A stretch of DNA of 64,000 nt, taken from positions 1 through 64,000 of the forward strand of contig JAJCYR010000021.1 in the NCBI GenBank assembly GCA_029262775.1. The letters run 5' to 3'. The notes under the pieces were generated by a model. That model saw only the letters and a program-made list of their open reading frames with translations, was not told where the DNA came from and did not search any database. Shown here piece after piece: positions 32,039-42,330 of the stretch. The position numbers were made by a program, and so were the translations under genes. Origin of the DNA: Bacteroidota bacterium (lineage in GTDB: Bacteria; Bacteroidota; Rhodothermia; Rhodothermales; UBA10348). Position 1 is the stretch's first letter, and each line of letters begins with the position of its first letter.

Positions 32039-34522
32039 ATGATCATGATGAAGCGTTCGTTCTTCTTTGCAGTAATCCTGCTGCTGGGTGCAATAACCCT
32101 GGTCCAGGCTCCCTTGGCCCCGAATGCCACAGCGCAGTCCACCACGGACCCCATGACCGATGGCATTCTGTCGTTCCGCAACGGTGATTACAAGCAGGCG
32201 GTGTCGTTCTTCGACGCGGCTCTTGAGGCCGACCCGCAGAATGCGGAGGCACACTTCCTGCTGGCTCGAATTTTTTGGGAGACCCCTCTCAGGAACGTGA
32301 GGCGTGCGGGAGACGAGTTGGAAAAAGCCATTGACCTCGAGCCCGAAAATGTGCAATACCTCGTAGCCTCTCTGCAGCAGAACAAGGCCGATGCATCGAA
32401 TTTCATCACGGAAAAAATCCGCGAGAGCAAGCGGCGCGATCTGGCTCGTACTATTCTTGAACTGGATCCGGACAACTCGTTCGCGCACGAGGAAATGGGC
32501 AGTACCTACATTCGTGATTTCTGGAGGTACCGCAATGCGCTCATGTACCCGGCGCTGACCTTCAATGAATACAAGTACCGGAGTTCGACGACGATTGATC
32601 CGATGGCCGGCTACCTGGTGGATCAGGTACGGGAGTTTGACGAGGCCCAGGGTAATCCGGAGCCAGAGCCCCTGAATACGGAACTCTTAGGTGCGGTCGA
32701 GGCCAATTATGATCCGAATTCGATCTTCATGGCCGATGAGTTCGATGTGGAAACATTGAGGCGGCAGGGTATTCCTGTGATGGACCTCTCAAGCCGGGCC
32801 CAGAAAGCCTATGACAAGGCCATCATGCACCTCGGAAAGGCACTGGAAATGGATCCGCGGCAGCGCTCGGTGTATGATCACCTCATGGAAATCTATGCGC
32901 TCAAGGGAGAGTACGAGGAGGCCATGAGCATGCTGTCGCAGATGTACGTGTTTTTCCCGGAGGACAACAAACTCTGGACGTACCTGGGCTATACCCACTA
33001 CAACCTGGGCAACATGGATGCAGCCTCCAAGTCCTTCGAGACGGCATTCAAGTACATGACCCCGGAGGAACAACAGGCCTACGAGGGGTTGGAGCACATT
33101 CTTCCGCGAAATGAGAAGAAGGCCTACGAGGCGGACAGGATTGCCTACGCAGCGCGCTTCTGGACCAGCAAGGATCCGCGGTATCTGACGCCGTACAATG
33201 AGCGCAGAATGGAGCACTATGTTCGTCTGACCTACGCCGACCTGCTCTATGGCGCCCCCGATCTGGACCTGCGGGGTTGGAATACGGAGCGGGGCGCCAT
33301 TCTCGTGCGGTATGGTCCGCCCCAGGGAGATGTCGTGATCATTCCCCGGAGTACGTCTGGTGTCAGACAGGGCGTGGCACCGGTGAGTGGATCCCAGTCC
33401 GATCCAACGGGAAGTACGGGTCTGGCTCTCGAAGTGGGTCGTAACGGGTCCGGTATGGACCTTGCAGAAGAAGCAAACACGTTCAACATCTGGGATTACG
33501 GTGAATTCAAGTTTGTTTTTGAGGATCCTTTCCGCAACGGTGAATACCGACTGTACAGCCCATCTGCGTCTGAAATTGCAGACGGGTCGCTTCCATGGGC
33601 CAATGATTACACCATCAAGGCCAAAGAAACCTTTCTGGAGACGCCAGAGCGTTACGAATACGAGGCGCCGGGTCGCCAGGTAGAGCTTCCCTATATGGTG
33701 TCGTCCTTCCGAGGACAGAATGGGCAGACCGATGTGATTGTCAACTATGGCATTCCTATTACGGAAAACCTGAAGGACGGACAGGACGTGATAAACATCA
33801 CGGCCAGCACCGGTACATTTGTGGTTGCCGGGAACCGGGACATGCTCGTCGAGCGCCGGAACGTGATTTATGGTCTGAGGACGGAGCAGATCGTTCCCTT
33901 CATTGACACGCAGTTGTGGATCAATACGGTGGAAGCGGAGGTCCCGCCCGGAAAACATGAGGTCTCGGTCGAATTCGAGACGGCGGGTGGCGGCACGGTC
34001 GCCGTGCAGCGCCGTGAGGTTGATATTCATGACTTCTCGGGTGACCGCCTGGCCATGTCGGACATCCTGCTGGCCTATCGGATTGAAGACACGGCCAACG
34101 GAAAGCCCATCATTCCCTCGGACGTGGTCCGGCGTAACCTGTCCATTCAGCCGGCCCCGTGGTCAGTATTCGGTATTGATCAGCCCATTTATCTCTACTT
34201 CGAGGTGTACAACCTGGAAATGGGCGAGGACGGCACGGCCCGATACGACATCGAGGCGACCCTCACGCCAAAAGAAGGTGGAAATGCGGTAGGTCGTACC
34301 ATAGGACGCCTGCTGCGTCGCGACGCCGAGGGTGTGTCTGTACGACTACCCATCACGGTGCCATCTGAAACGGATGGCCAGTTCCTGATCCTCTCGGCAG
34401 AGAACCAGGCGCCGGGTCTCTACCTGCTGTCGGTCAAAATCCGGGACACAGTCTCTGGAGATACTGTGGATATGGAGCAGGACCTGTTCCTGGACGAACC
34501 GCTGTCTTCGGCTCAGAATTGA
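32039..34522 (+). CDS. GWxTD-domain protein B with TPR repeats
   Basis: The 827-aa protein has a signal peptide ([26 protein letters not shown]). TPR repeats lie at about residues 40-110 ([20 protein letters not shown]) and 255-345 ([35 protein letters not shown]). The GWxTD domain is at about 395-500, with the conserved core [18 protein letters not shown] and [15 protein letters not shown]. The C-terminal 300 residues are beta-rich. TIGR-type GWxTD proteins occur in Bacteroidota and Acidobacteria and have no known function. Start choice among MIMMKRSF is loose: ATG 32039 or 32048. It overlaps convergent purE by ten bases. Confidence 0.82.
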   Translation: MIMMKRSFFFAVILLLGAITLVQAPLAPNATAQSTTDPMTDGILSFRNGDYKQAVSFFDAALEADPQNAEAHFLLARIFWETPLRNVRRAGDELEKAIDLEPENVQYLVASLQQNKADASNFITEKIRESKRRDLARTILELDPDNSFAHEEMGSTYIRDFWRYRNALMYPALTFNEYKYRSSTTIDPMAGYLVDQVREFDEAQGNPEPEPLNTELLGAVEANYDPNSIFMADEFDVETLRRQGIPVMDLSSRAQKAYDKAIMHLGKALEMDPRQRSVYDHLMEIYALKGEYEEAMSMLSQMYVFFPEDNKLWTYLGYTHYNLGNMDAASKSFETAFKYMTPEEQQAYEGLEHILPRNEKKAYEADRIAYAARFWTSKDPRYLTPYNERRMEHYVRLTYADLLYGAPDLDLRGWNTERGAILVRYGPPQGDVVIIPRSTSGVRQGVAPVSGSQSDPTGSTGLALEVGRNGSGMDLAEEANTFNIWDYGEFKFVFEDPFRNGEYRLYSPSASEIADGSLPWANDYTIKAKETFLETPERYEYEAPGRQVELPYMVSSFRGQNGQTDVIVNYGIPITENLKDGQDVINITASTGTFVVAGNRDMLVERRNVIYGLRTEQIVPFIDTQLWINTVEAEVPPGKHEVSVEFETAGGGTVAVQRREVDIHDFSGDRLAMSDILLAYRIEDTANGKPIIPSDVVRRNLSIQPAPWSVFGIDQPIYLYFEVYNLEMGEDGTARYDIEATLTPKEGGNAVGRTIGRLLRRDAEGVSVRLPITVPSETDGQFLILSAENQAPGLYLLSVKIRDTVSGDTVDMEQDLFLDEPLSSAQN

Positions 34523-35013
34523 GATTGCGTCTTACTATCCATGTCTGAAACGAGGTCGCGCAGATTCTTCCTGTAAGACTCCATGGCATCGAGCAGGTCG
34601 TCCCGGCTGGCTGCAAGGACTTGAACGGCCAATAATCCCGCATTTTTGGCACCGCCAATAGCGACGGTGGCGACCGGCACGCCACCGGGCATCTGGACGA
34701 TGGAGAGCAGCGAATCCATTCCATTGAGATGCCGACCGGGTACGGGCACCCCGATGACCGGTAGCGGCGTCGAGGCGGCAATCATGCCAGGCAGGTGAGC
34801 GGCTCCCCCTGCGCCGGCGATGATTACCCGGATTCCACGGGACCTGGCGGTTTTGGCGTATTCTGTCATGACGTCCGGCGTCCGGTGTGCCGAGAGTACC
34901 CGGACCTCGAACGAAATGCCAAACTCGTGGAGCACATGGGCGGCTTCCTCCATGACGGGCAGGTCCGAACTGCTTCCCATGGCAATACCAACGATGGGAT
35001 GTGTATCAGGCAT
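34513..35013 (-). CDS. purE: 5-(carboxyamino)imidazole ribonucleotide mutase
   Basis: The 166-aa protein is full-length class I PurE. It has [17 protein letters not shown], the active-site LSAHRTPD loop, [16 protein letters not shown] and [27 protein letters not shown]. It rearranges N5-CAIR (from PurK) to CAIR. It lies 14 bases downstream of purK, its pathway partner. Its stop overlaps the convergent GWxTD gene end by ten bases. Confidence 0.97.
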   Translation of the reverse strand: MPDTHPIVGIAMGSSSDLPVMEEAAHVLHEFGISFEVRVLSAHRTPDVMTEYAKTARSRGIRVIIAGAGGAAHLPGMIAASTPLPVIGVPVPGRHLNGMDSLLSIVQMPGGVPVATVAIGGAKNAGLLAVQVLAASRDDLLDAMESYRKNLRDLVSDMDSKTQSQF

Positions 35014-35027
35014 GATCTTTTTTCTGT

Positions 35028-36188
35028 TTACAGTTGGACATGGGCGGCGGCTTCCTCGGCCAGCTTCAGGGCCGCTTCGGTGGTCGAGGCCGTGACGGTG
35101 ACGTGCCCCATTTTGCGTTTCGGCCGCACCTCCCGCTTACCATAGATATGGATGGATGCGCCGGGTACCGCCATGGCCTCGCGCAGTCCTGTGGTACCGG
35201 CCATTCCGGACCGGTGGCCCAGAATGTTGACCATGGCCGCGGCCGGTACGCGTAGCGACGGGTCCCCGAGCGGCCAGCCCGAAACCGACCTCACATGGTT
35301 CTCGAACTGGGAGGTATGACAGGCCTCAATGGAAAAATGTCCCGTATTGTGGGGCCTGGGGGCCAGTTCGTTGACAAGGATGGAGCCGTCCTCAAGCTCG
35401 AAAAGCTCCACTCCCAAGAGCCCCACCGCATGGACCGCTTCAGCGGCACGCCGGGCGAGTTCCACAACACGGGCGGCCGTAGCCGAGGCGATAGGCGCCG
35501 GAGCCAGTACAGCATGGCACCGATGGTCTTGCTGAATGGTGTGAACGGCCGGATACGTGACGTGCGCGCCCGAAGCTGAACGGACCACCACGATAGCCAA
35601 CTCCCGTCGAAAGGGAATAAAGGCCTCGACGAGCAGTCCATCATCGGCCGCAAGTGCATCCCAGGCCGGACCTATGTCTTCGCTCGCGTACGCCGTGGCG
35701 TTCCCATATCCGTCGTAGGACCCCTCGAATTTCTTGAGGAGTACCGGGAATCCAAACGAACGGGCGGCATCGTGCGCTTCGTCCAGACTGTGGCAGCACA
35801 CATAATCGGCCACGGGAATACCGGCGCTGCGCAGCGCATTCTTCTGGCGCCCCTTGTGCCGAATGGTATGAAGCGTGTTTCCGGATGGATACACAGGAAT
35901 GCGCCCGGCTGCTACCTCCTCGGCCCGGTCGGCAGGAGCCCATTCGCTTTCCACCGTGATGACATCACACCGTTCCACGAATCGTTCGAGTACGTTCATG
36001 TCTGTCCAGTCGCCCACATGGGCATGTCCAATTCCCTCAACAGGGGCTGCAGGGCTGGGCGAGAGTGTGTGCACATCAAAACCGAGCCGGAGTGCGGCCA
36101 GGGCAGACATGCGTCCAAGCTGCCCGCCTCCGAGGATGCCAATAGTGGGAAAGGTACTCATGTACGGCAGGTCAGGGCGTGTTAACAT
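35028..36188 (-). CDS. purK: 5-(carboxyamino)imidazole ribonucleotide synthase
   Basis: The protein is 386 aa from ATG 36188, whose A overlaps the ftsK stop as TAATG, suggesting coupling. ATG 36161 ([18 protein letters not shown]) is the alternative and fits the family N-terminus better. The ATP-grasp enzyme converts AIR plus bicarbonate to N5-CAIR. Motifs: [33 protein letters not shown], and [18 protein letters not shown], which is the PurK metal and substrate motif. It feeds purE directly downstream. Confidence 0.95.
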   Translation of the reverse strand: MLTRPDLPYMSTFPTIGILGGGQLGRMSALAALRLGFDVHTLSPSPAAPVEGIGHAHVGDWTDMNVLERFVERCDVITVESEWAPADRAEEVAAGRIPVYPSGNTLHTIRHKGRQKNALRSAGIPVADYVCCHSLDEAHDAARSFGFPVLLKKFEGSYDGYGNATAYASEDIGPAWDALAADDGLLVEAFIPFRRELAIVVVRSASGAHVTYPAVHTIQQDHRCHAVLAPAPIASATAARVVELARRAAEAVHAVGLLGVELFELEDGSILVNELAPRPHNTGHFSIEACHTSQFENHVRSVSGWPLGDPSLRVPAAAMVNILGHRSGMAGTTGLREAMAVPGASIHIYGKREVRPKRKMGHVTVTASTTEAALKLAEEAAAHVQL

Positions 36189-38650
36189 TACGTGGCAGAA
36201 CCACGCAGGAATTCGTCGAGCGCTTCGAGGTCGTCCATGTATACCGAGCGTGCCTTGGAGCCCTCAAACGGGCCAACGATGCCGGCATCTTCAAGCTGAT
36301 CGACAATACGGGCGGCACGTGCGTATCCAACAGATAATTTTCGCTGTAACAGGGATACGGATCCCTGCTGTGCCCGAACAATGATTCGGGCGGCCTCGTC
36401 GAACAGTTCATCCCGGTCCTGGGATGCGCTCCGGCCCGTGCCGCCCGTGGACTCCGATTCGGTTTCAATGGAGGGCAGGATGTAGGGCCCTGGCCCTTCC
36501 TGGTCCGCGATGTAGCCGGTAACGCGGTCTATTTCGGCAAGCGATACGAACGGGCCCTGTAGTCGCATGATACGACTGCCCAGCATGTAGAGCAGGTCAC
36601 CGTTACCGACGAGTCCTTCCGCGCCATTCTGGTCGAGAATGGTTCGGGAGTCGACTTTCGATGCTACCTGGTAGGCAACGCGTGCCGGGAAATTGGCCTT
36701 GATCAGGCCCGTGATGACATCGACGGACGGTCGCTGGGTGGCCAGGATCAAGTGAATACCCACGGCACGGGCCATCTGGGCAAGCCGGGCGATGGGCGCT
36801 TCAATGTCCTTGCCGGCGGTCATCATGAGATCGGCCAGCTCGTCGACCACGACCACGATGTAGGGGAGCAGCCGGTGGCCGCCCTCTTCGCTGAGACCTC
36901 CTTTCTGGAAGCGATCATTGTACTCGCGGATGGATCGGACGCCGGCCTCCTTGAGCAGGTCATATCTGAGTTCCATCTCCTTCTCACACGACTTGAGTGT
37001 TCCCAGGGCCTGGTGGAAGTCGGTGATGATGGCATCGTCGGCCTCGGGCGGCATGGCGACGTAGTGGGACGTGATCTGGGCGTAGACGGATAATTCGATC
37101 TTTTTGGGATCGATCATCACGAATTTGAGGAGCGATGGGGGGACGGAATAGAGCAGTCCGGCGATAAAGGTGTTGACACCAACCGATTTACCCGATCCGG
37201 TAGCACCCGCGATCAACATGTGCGGCAGTTTGGTGAGGTCCTGCAGCACGACTTCCCCTTCAATGGATTTTCCCATGATGAGGGGGAGTTCCATGGTGGT
37301 TTCCGAAAACGTGCGCGTTTCCACCACGTCACGGACCAGCACCAGCTCCCGGTGGCGGTTCGGAATTTCCACCCCGATGGCTGATTTGCCGGGAATGGGC
37401 GCGATCATGCGGATACCCCGGGCCGCAAGTGCCATGGCGAGATCGTTCTCGAGGGCGGTAATGCGGCTGATCTTGACCCCCGGGGCGGGTGTCAATTCGT
37501 AGAGTGTGACGGTGGGACCGACGATGGCATCGATTGAAATGATTTCGATGTTATACGTGGCGAGCTTGTCGAGCAGGACCTGCTTGTTGTCCTCGAGTTC
37601 GTCATAGTCGACCCGTGGTCCGGTGGACTCCGCCTCATTGAGAAGTTCTACGGGTGGGGTGACGAAGGCGTATTCTCCCGTCCGGAAGGCACCCTGTTTG
37701 CTGCGCCGGGCCTTTTCCTCGACAATCTGTTCGTGCACGCGTATTTCTACGTCGCGTTCGGCGCCATCCGTGCTCTCCGCGCCATTCTGCCCGTCCTGTG
37801 GGGCCCGTGGTGCCGAAACAGTACGGGGTGCCTGGCGTCGCTCGGATTCACCCGTCATGGCTTCCCGGCGCGTGGCAGCGGCGGCTTCGGCGCGCAGCTT
37901 CTCCCGCTCGCCGGCGCTTTCCCTCGTCTGTCTGGCGGTCGTCCTGCGTTCTTCCTCCAGCAACTGGCTGCGCCGTTCGGTACGGGCTTGCCGCCGGGCC
38001 GAGCGCTGTAGCCACCACCTCTCGACAGTCTGGTAGGCGCTTCGGAACAGGTGCTCGAGGCGATCCATCGTGCGCTGTATGTCCCGGTCCACAAGTAGCA
38101 GTGCCGCCAGGATGATGATCAGGATGAGCAGCAGCAGCGATCCTGTCTGTCCAAACACGCTCTGCATCCAGGCGGCCGATCCCGTGCCCCACAAACCGGT
38201 CCATGCCTGGATGTCCGCATCCATCCGGGTCGACATCCAGCCAAAGAGCGTGGAGAGTACGAAAGAGGTGCCGAGAACAAGTAGTGTGGTAGTTTTGAGC
38301 GATTCAAGACGGCGGTGGCGGAGCAGGGCGTAGCCCCATGCCACGAGGAGGCCGGGCCAGAGGACGACGGCATACCCGAGGAAAGAGGGGATCAGAATGC
38401 GGCTCAACCATGCTCCGGTAAGGCCCAGCGCATTGACAACCGTTCGGTCGCCTGGCCGGAGCAGCAGGTCGAACGAAAAGCGCTGGGCCACGGGGTTGTC
38501 GGCTGCGTCGTAGGTGAGAAGGGCGAGCAGCGTGAGCAGGCCAATTCCCAGGACGGCCACACCCAGCACTTCCTGTTTCCGCTCACCGGACACAAACGGA
38601 CTTGCCGGATCCGCCTTTCTGACCGTGCGCTTTTTGATTGTCGATGCCAT
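36188..38650 (-). CDS. ftsK: DNA translocase FtsK/SpoIIIE
   Basis: The 820-aa protein has an N-terminal basic segment and about four membrane helices within residues 25-195 (LGVAVLGIGLLTLLALLTY to LLLLILIIILAALLLV). A charged linker of about 130 residues follows. The alpha-beta motor has Walker A IAGATGSGKSVGVN (about residue 484), VVVVDELADLMM and LATQRPSVDVITG. The C-terminal gamma winged helix (AQQGSVSLLQRKLSVGYARA) reads KOPS-like sequences. It pumps chromosome ends across the division septum. Its neighbours gcvT and purK are unrelated metabolically but closely spaced. Confidence 0.97.
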   Translation of the reverse strand: MASTIKKRTVRKADPASPFVSGERKQEVLGVAVLGIGLLTLLALLTYDAADNPVAQRFSFDLLLRPGDRTVVNALGLTGAWLSRILIPSFLGYAVVLWPGLLVAWGYALLRHRRLESLKTTTLLVLGTSFVLSTLFGWMSTRMDADIQAWTGLWGTGSAAWMQSVFGQTGSLLLLILIIILAALLLVDRDIQRTMDRLEHLFRSAYQTVERWWLQRSARRQARTERRSQLLEEERRTTARQTRESAGEREKLRAEAAAATRREAMTGESERRQAPRTVSAPRAPQDGQNGAESTDGAERDVEIRVHEQIVEEKARRSKQGAFRTGEYAFVTPPVELLNEAESTGPRVDYDELEDNKQVLLDKLATYNIEIISIDAIVGPTVTLYELTPAPGVKISRITALENDLAMALAARGIRMIAPIPGKSAIGVEIPNRHRELVLVRDVVETRTFSETTMELPLIMGKSIEGEVVLQDLTKLPHMLIAGATGSGKSVGVNTFIAGLLYSVPPSLLKFVMIDPKKIELSVYAQITSHYVAMPPEADDAIITDFHQALGTLKSCEKEMELRYDLLKEAGVRSIREYNDRFQKGGLSEEGGHRLLPYIVVVVDELADLMMTAGKDIEAPIARLAQMARAVGIHLILATQRPSVDVITGLIKANFPARVAYQVASKVDSRTILDQNGAEGLVGNGDLLYMLGSRIMRLQGPFVSLAEIDRVTGYIADQEGPGPYILPSIETESESTGGTGRSASQDRDELFDEAARIIVRAQQGSVSLLQRKLSVGYARAARIVDQLEDAGIVGPFEGSKARSVYMDDLEALDEFLRGSAT

Positions 38651-38667
38651 GCCTCAAAGGTACGATA

Positions 38668-39783
38668 TCAACTTTCAGTCCGCTTCACGTGAAACGGCGG
38701 TCTGGTGACCTTTACGGCCGTTGACCGGCCCCGCGCCGAGACCTGGAGCAGCGAGCCGGGCGTTGTGAATTCCGGCCGATTTTCTACGTATCCCAGCCCG
38801 ACGCCCTTCGACAGTGTAGGCGATTGGGATCCGGACGTGACTACGCCGACCGCCTCGCCCGATGGGGCAAGCAGTTCGTTTCCAGCCCGCGGAATGCCCC
38901 GTTCTTCGGCAATGAAGCCGATCAGTTTGCGCGCTGGCCCGGATTCCTTGACCCGCCGCAGCGCATCCCGTCCGACAAAAGGTCCCGCTTCGAGTTTGGT
39001 GAGCCAGCCCAGGCCGGCCTCCAGAGGATTGGTCTCGACTGTCAAGTCGTTCCCGTAGAGACAGAACCCGGCTTCGAGCCGCAGCGTGTCGCGTGCCCCC
39101 AGCCCGGCCGGTAGGAGACCGAACTCCCGGCCCGCATCCATAAGCTTCGTCCAGATGGATGCGGCCTCCTCTGACGGACAGTACACTTCCACACCGGTTT
39201 CTCCCGTATATCCGGTGCGGGAAACCAGTAGATGCTTCGATCCCAGGCATTCGGCCGGGCGCTCGAAGTGGTAGAACTTGAGATCGGAAAAGTTGGTGCC
39301 CGATGCTTTTTCAAAAATGTCGAACGCCCGCGGCCCCTGCAGGGCCAGGAGGGCGGTCTCGTCCGATACGTCGCGAACGGAGACATCCGGCGGTGCATGC
39401 TGTTCAATCCACGCCATATCAACGTCTTTCCGCGATGCGTTGACGACGAGCACGTACATCTCCGATCCAAACCGGTACACCAGCAGGTCATCGATGATGC
39501 CACCGTCATCCTGGCACATGGCCGTATAGAGCGCCTTGCCGTCATAGAGCGATGTGACATCGTTCGTGACGAGACTGTCAACGAAGCGTTTGGCACCTGG
39601 ACCCGAGACCAGGAATTCACCCATGTGGCTGACATCGAACAGTCCGGCAGCCGTCCGGACGGCGTTGTGCTCATGGATGATGCCCGAGTACTGAAGCGGC
39701 ATATCATACCCGGCGAAGGGGACCATTTTGGCACCCAGTGCCTGGTGGATGGCGTGAAGAGGAGTCTTTTTTACGTCTGACAC
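38668..39783 (-). CDS. gcvT: Aminomethyltransferase (glycine cleavage T protein)
   Basis: The 371-aa protein begins MSDVKKTPLHAIHQALGAKMVPFAGYDMPLQY. It carries FDVSHMGEFLVSGPGA, ALLALQGPRAFDIF, SRTGYTGETGVEVYCP and AGLGARDTLRLEAGFCLYGND, all diagnostic of GcvT. It transfers the methylene group of glycine from the lipoylated H protein to tetrahydrofolate. The genes for P, H and L proteins are not in the window. It lies 17 bases upstream of ftsK and 51 downstream of tyrA. Confidence 0.97.
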   Translation of the reverse strand: MSDVKKTPLHAIHQALGAKMVPFAGYDMPLQYSGIIHEHNAVRTAAGLFDVSHMGEFLVSGPGAKRFVDSLVTNDVTSLYDGKALYTAMCQDDGGIIDDLLVYRFGSEMYVLVVNASRKDVDMAWIEQHAPPDVSVRDVSDETALLALQGPRAFDIFEKASGTNFSDLKFYHFERPAECLGSKHLLVSRTGYTGETGVEVYCPSEEAASIWTKLMDAGREFGLLPAGLGARDTLRLEAGFCLYGNDLTVETNPLEAGLGWLTKLEAGPFVGRDALRRVKESGPARKLIGFIAEERGIPRAGNELLAPSGEAVGVVTSGSQSPTLSKGVGLGYVENRPEFTTPGSLLQVSARGRSTAVKVTRPPFHVKRTES

Positions 39784-39834
39784 GGGAAGAAGTGGTTGTG
39801 GATGGCGTATGTGGTGGCGTGTTCTGTTCGGGTC

Positions 39835-40932
39835 TTACAGCCGGAAAGCGTAGATCTGTTTCCCGGTAAGAGCGGTCACTGCGCGAGCAGCATCGGCTTC
39901 TGACTCGAGGCCGAGCCGGAATGTGCCCCCAGTACCCTCCCGGATGCGAAGAAGTTCGAGGTCTTTGATGTTGATGCCGCATTCGAAGAGCGTGCCGGTG
40001 ACCGCGACCAGCGCTCCCGGGCGGTCGTCGACCGACACAAATACATCGGCGAGCGGCGCCAGAAACCCCTTGCGCGCCTGGGGAATGCGGCTTCGGGTCT
40101 GGTGAGCAGACTGAAAAAATGTCTCCATGTTTTCAATCTTTCCTGATTTCAGGTGTTCAGCCATCAGCGAGAGCACCCGCTGAAACGCATGAAGCGCGGC
40201 GCGAGCCTCGGCGGCATTGAGCTGGAGAATATCCTGCCACATGTCGAAAGGGGAACTGGCAATCCGGGTCATGTCCCGGAATCCGCCAGCCGCCAGTTCC
40301 AATGCGGTGTCGTGCCTTTCGTCGGAGATTCCGAGGGTGTGCACGAGGGCGACTGCCAGCAGTTGTGGCAAGTGGCTCACGTGGGCAGCAATGGTGTCGT
40401 GTTCGTCGGCGCTGAGCTCAAGTATGCGGGCTCCGGTAGCCTCAATTACAGCGCGTACGGGGGCGTAACGCGCTTCCGCGATGGATCCCTCCATAGGTGT
40501 AACCACCCAGGTGGCATTCTCGAACAGAAGGGCATCGGCATAGCGCGCCCCCGTGTGCTCGGAGCCGGCCATGGGGTGCGACCCGACGAAGAGCACACCG
40601 CCCGGGAGGAACCGGCGGGCCGCATCCATCATGGGCTTTTTGACCGATGCCACATCCATGAGCGTGCTACCGGGTTCAAGCAGTGGAGCGAGCTGCTCGA
40701 CGAGTTCCACGCACGTCCGTACCGGCGCGGCAAGAACGACGAGTGTCGCCCCAGCGACCGCCTCCTCCAAACTCGCCGCGGTGCCTGTCAGGGCGCCGCG
40801 CTCGACGGCCTGGCGGAGGGCGTCGGGACGGTCGTGTCCAATCACGTGAGACATCGGGTCGCGGGACCGGAGGGCCAGTGCCAGGGAACTCCCAATGAGT
40901 CCGGTACCGATAACAGCGATCCGAGATGACAT
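39835..40932 (-). CDS. tyrA: Prephenate dehydrogenase with C-terminal ACT domain
   Basis: The protein is 365 aa from ATG 40932 (MSSRIAVIGTGLIGSSLALAL); upstream residues in the track are intergenic. The Rossmann nucleotide site is GTGLIGSS. The dehydrogenase signatures SHPMAGSEHTGARYA and LSADEHDTIAAHVSHLPQLLA are present with the catalytic His. Residues about 285-365 form an ACT domain (VFVSVDDRPGALVAVTGTLF), which suggests feedback control by an amino acid, probably tyrosine. It makes 4-hydroxyphenylpyruvate on the route to tyrosine. It is divergent from the glutaryl-CoA dehydrogenase gene. Confidence 0.93.
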   Translation of the reverse strand: MSSRIAVIGTGLIGSSLALALRSRDPMSHVIGHDRPDALRQAVERGALTGTAASLEEAVAGATLVVLAAPVRTCVELVEQLAPLLEPGSTLMDVASVKKPMMDAARRFLPGGVLFVGSHPMAGSEHTGARYADALLFENATWVVTPMEGSIAEARYAPVRAVIEATGARILELSADEHDTIAAHVSHLPQLLAVALVHTLGISDERHDTALELAAGGFRDMTRIASSPFDMWQDILQLNAAEARAALHAFQRVLSLMAEHLKSGKIENMETFFQSAHQTRSRIPQARKGFLAPLADVFVSVDDRPGALVAVTGTLFECGINIKDLELLRIREGTGGTFRLGLESEADAARAVTALTGKQIYAFRL

Positions 40933-41011
40933 CAGAATGCGTGTAGGGGTCAGGTTTGAGGTAGGGAAGCGATCGACGGGTGGCGAGCGGCTGGTGGCAG
41001 GTGCCGGGTGG

Positions 41012-41018
41012 CAAGGTA
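41012..41018 (-). promoter_or_regulatory. Candidate -7 box of the tyrA operon
   Basis: On the minus strand this reads TACCTTG, about 80 bases before the tyrA start. It resembles the TAnnTTTG element of Bacteroidota promoters with one base fewer. No -33 element was confirmed. Confidence 0.25.
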
Positions 41019-41071
41019 CATACGGCCCATGGAAATCACGTAAAGCCAATGGCGAGAGCCGGGGGGCGTTG

Positions 41072-41079
41072 TATCTTTG
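41072..41079 (+). promoter_or_regulatory. Candidate -7 box (TATCTTTG) of the acyl-CoA dehydrogenase gene
   Basis: TATCTTTG is an exact match to the Bacteroidota consensus TAnnTTTG and lies 42 bases before ATG 41122. No TTTG or TTG appears about 20 bases upstream, so the promoter is supported by one element only. Confidence 0.45.
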
Positions 41080-41121
41080 CGTGAATCTCCCTATCCGCAC
41101 ATACCATTTTCTGGTGCCTCC

Positions 41122-42330
41122 ATGCCACAACCCCCATTTTCAATCGATGACGCCTACCAGTTCGAATCCCTGCTCGGAGAAGAGGAGCGTCTGATCATGG
41201 AAACGGCGCGTGAATACGCGCAGACACAGCTTGAGCCACGTGCGCTCGAGGGCAATCAGGAAGGGATTTTCCATGACGAAATTCCGGCCGAACTCGGCGA
41301 GTTGGGCCTGCTCGGCGCCACCATTCCCGAAGCCTACGGAGGAGTAGATGCAAGTTATACGGCCTACGGACTCATTGCCCGCGAACTGGAGCGGGTCGAC
41401 TCTGGATACCGGTCGTTTGCCAGCGTCCAGTCTTCGCTCGTCATGCATCCCATCCATACCTTCGGTACGGAAGCAATGCGGCAGGAATATCTGCCTAAAC
41501 TGGCTACGGCGGAGCTGATCGGGTGCTTCGGCCTGACCGAGCCCGATCACGGCTCGGATCCCGGCTCCATGGTCACGAACGCCGTTCGGGGAGACGGGGG
41601 GTGGATACTCAATGGCGCCAAGATGTGGATCACGAATTCGCCGGTGGCCGACGTGGCTGTCGTCTGGGCCAAGGCGCACGAAGCGTCGGGGCAGAAGGGG
41701 GTCATACGAGGATTCCTGGTCGATGCGAAGGCCGAAGGGTATTCAGCTCCAGTGACCCATAACAAAATGTCCCTTCGGGCATCGCACACTGGGGAAATTG
41801 TCCTCGAAGACGTGTTTGTGCCGGATGACATGATGTTTCCAGACGTGACGGGACTCAAGGGGCCGTTTTCCTGTCTCAATAATGCCCGGTATGGTATTGT
41901 GTGGGGAGCGCTCGGCGCGGCCGAGAACTGCTATCAGCGTGCGCGGCAGTATGTCATGGAGCGCAAGCAGTTCGGTTATCCGCTCGCGGCGAATCAGCTG
42001 GTCCAGACGAAATTGGCCAACATGCTGACCGAAATCACACAGATGCAACTGCTGGCATGGCGGCTTGGACAGCTCAAGGACGAAGGCAGGGCGGCTCCGG
42101 CCATGGTCTCGCTCGCCAAACGGAACAACTGCGGCAAGGCGCTGGACATAGCCCGCGTTGCCCGGGACATGTTTGGCGGAAACGGCATTACAGGGGAGTA
42201 CCGGGTTATCCACCACATGGTGAATCTGGAAAGTGTCAACACGTACGAGGGTACGTACGACATACACGGCCTTATTCTGGGGCGCGAAATCACCGGTATT
42301 CAGAGTTTCACGCCCCGAGGGAACGACTGA
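41122..42330 (+). CDS. Acyl-CoA dehydrogenase, glutaryl-CoA dehydrogenase type
   Basis: The protein is 402 aa from ATG 41122 ([18 protein letters not shown]). The fold motifs of FAD-dependent acyl-CoA dehydrogenases are present: [17 protein letters not shown] and [16 protein letters not shown]. Features particular to GCDH are [19 protein letters not shown] and [20 protein letters not shown], with the catalytic Glu in TYEG near residue 375. It would oxidise and decarboxylate glutaryl-CoA to crotonyl-CoA in lysine or aromatic degradation. No other gene of that pathway is adjacent, so the substrate is inferred from homology. The stop overlaps the nagB start (TGATG). Confidence 0.85.
   Translation: MPQPPFSIDDAYQFESLLGEEERLIMETAREYAQTQLEPRALEGNQEGIFHDEIPAELGELGLLGATIPEAYGGVDASYTAYGLIARELERVDSGYRSFASVQSSLVMHPIHTFGTEAMRQEYLPKLATAELIGCFGLTEPDHGSDPGSMVTNAVRGDGGWILNGAKMWITNSPVADVAVVWAKAHEASGQKGVIRGFLVDAKAEGYSAPVTHNKMSLRASHTGEIVLEDVFVPDDMMFPDVTGLKGPFSCLNNARYGIVWGALGAAENCYQRARQYVMERKQFGYPLAANQLVQTKLANMLTEITQMQLLAWRLGQLKDEGRAAPAMVSLAKRNNCGKALDIARVARDMFGGNGITGEYRVIHHMVNLESVNTYEGTYDIHGLILGREITGIQSFTPRGND

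Noticed and set aside
34502-34522. Frameshift or gene remnant at the purE-GWxTD B junction
   Set aside because: Both reading frames end normally; the ten-base convergent overlap needs no frameshift.
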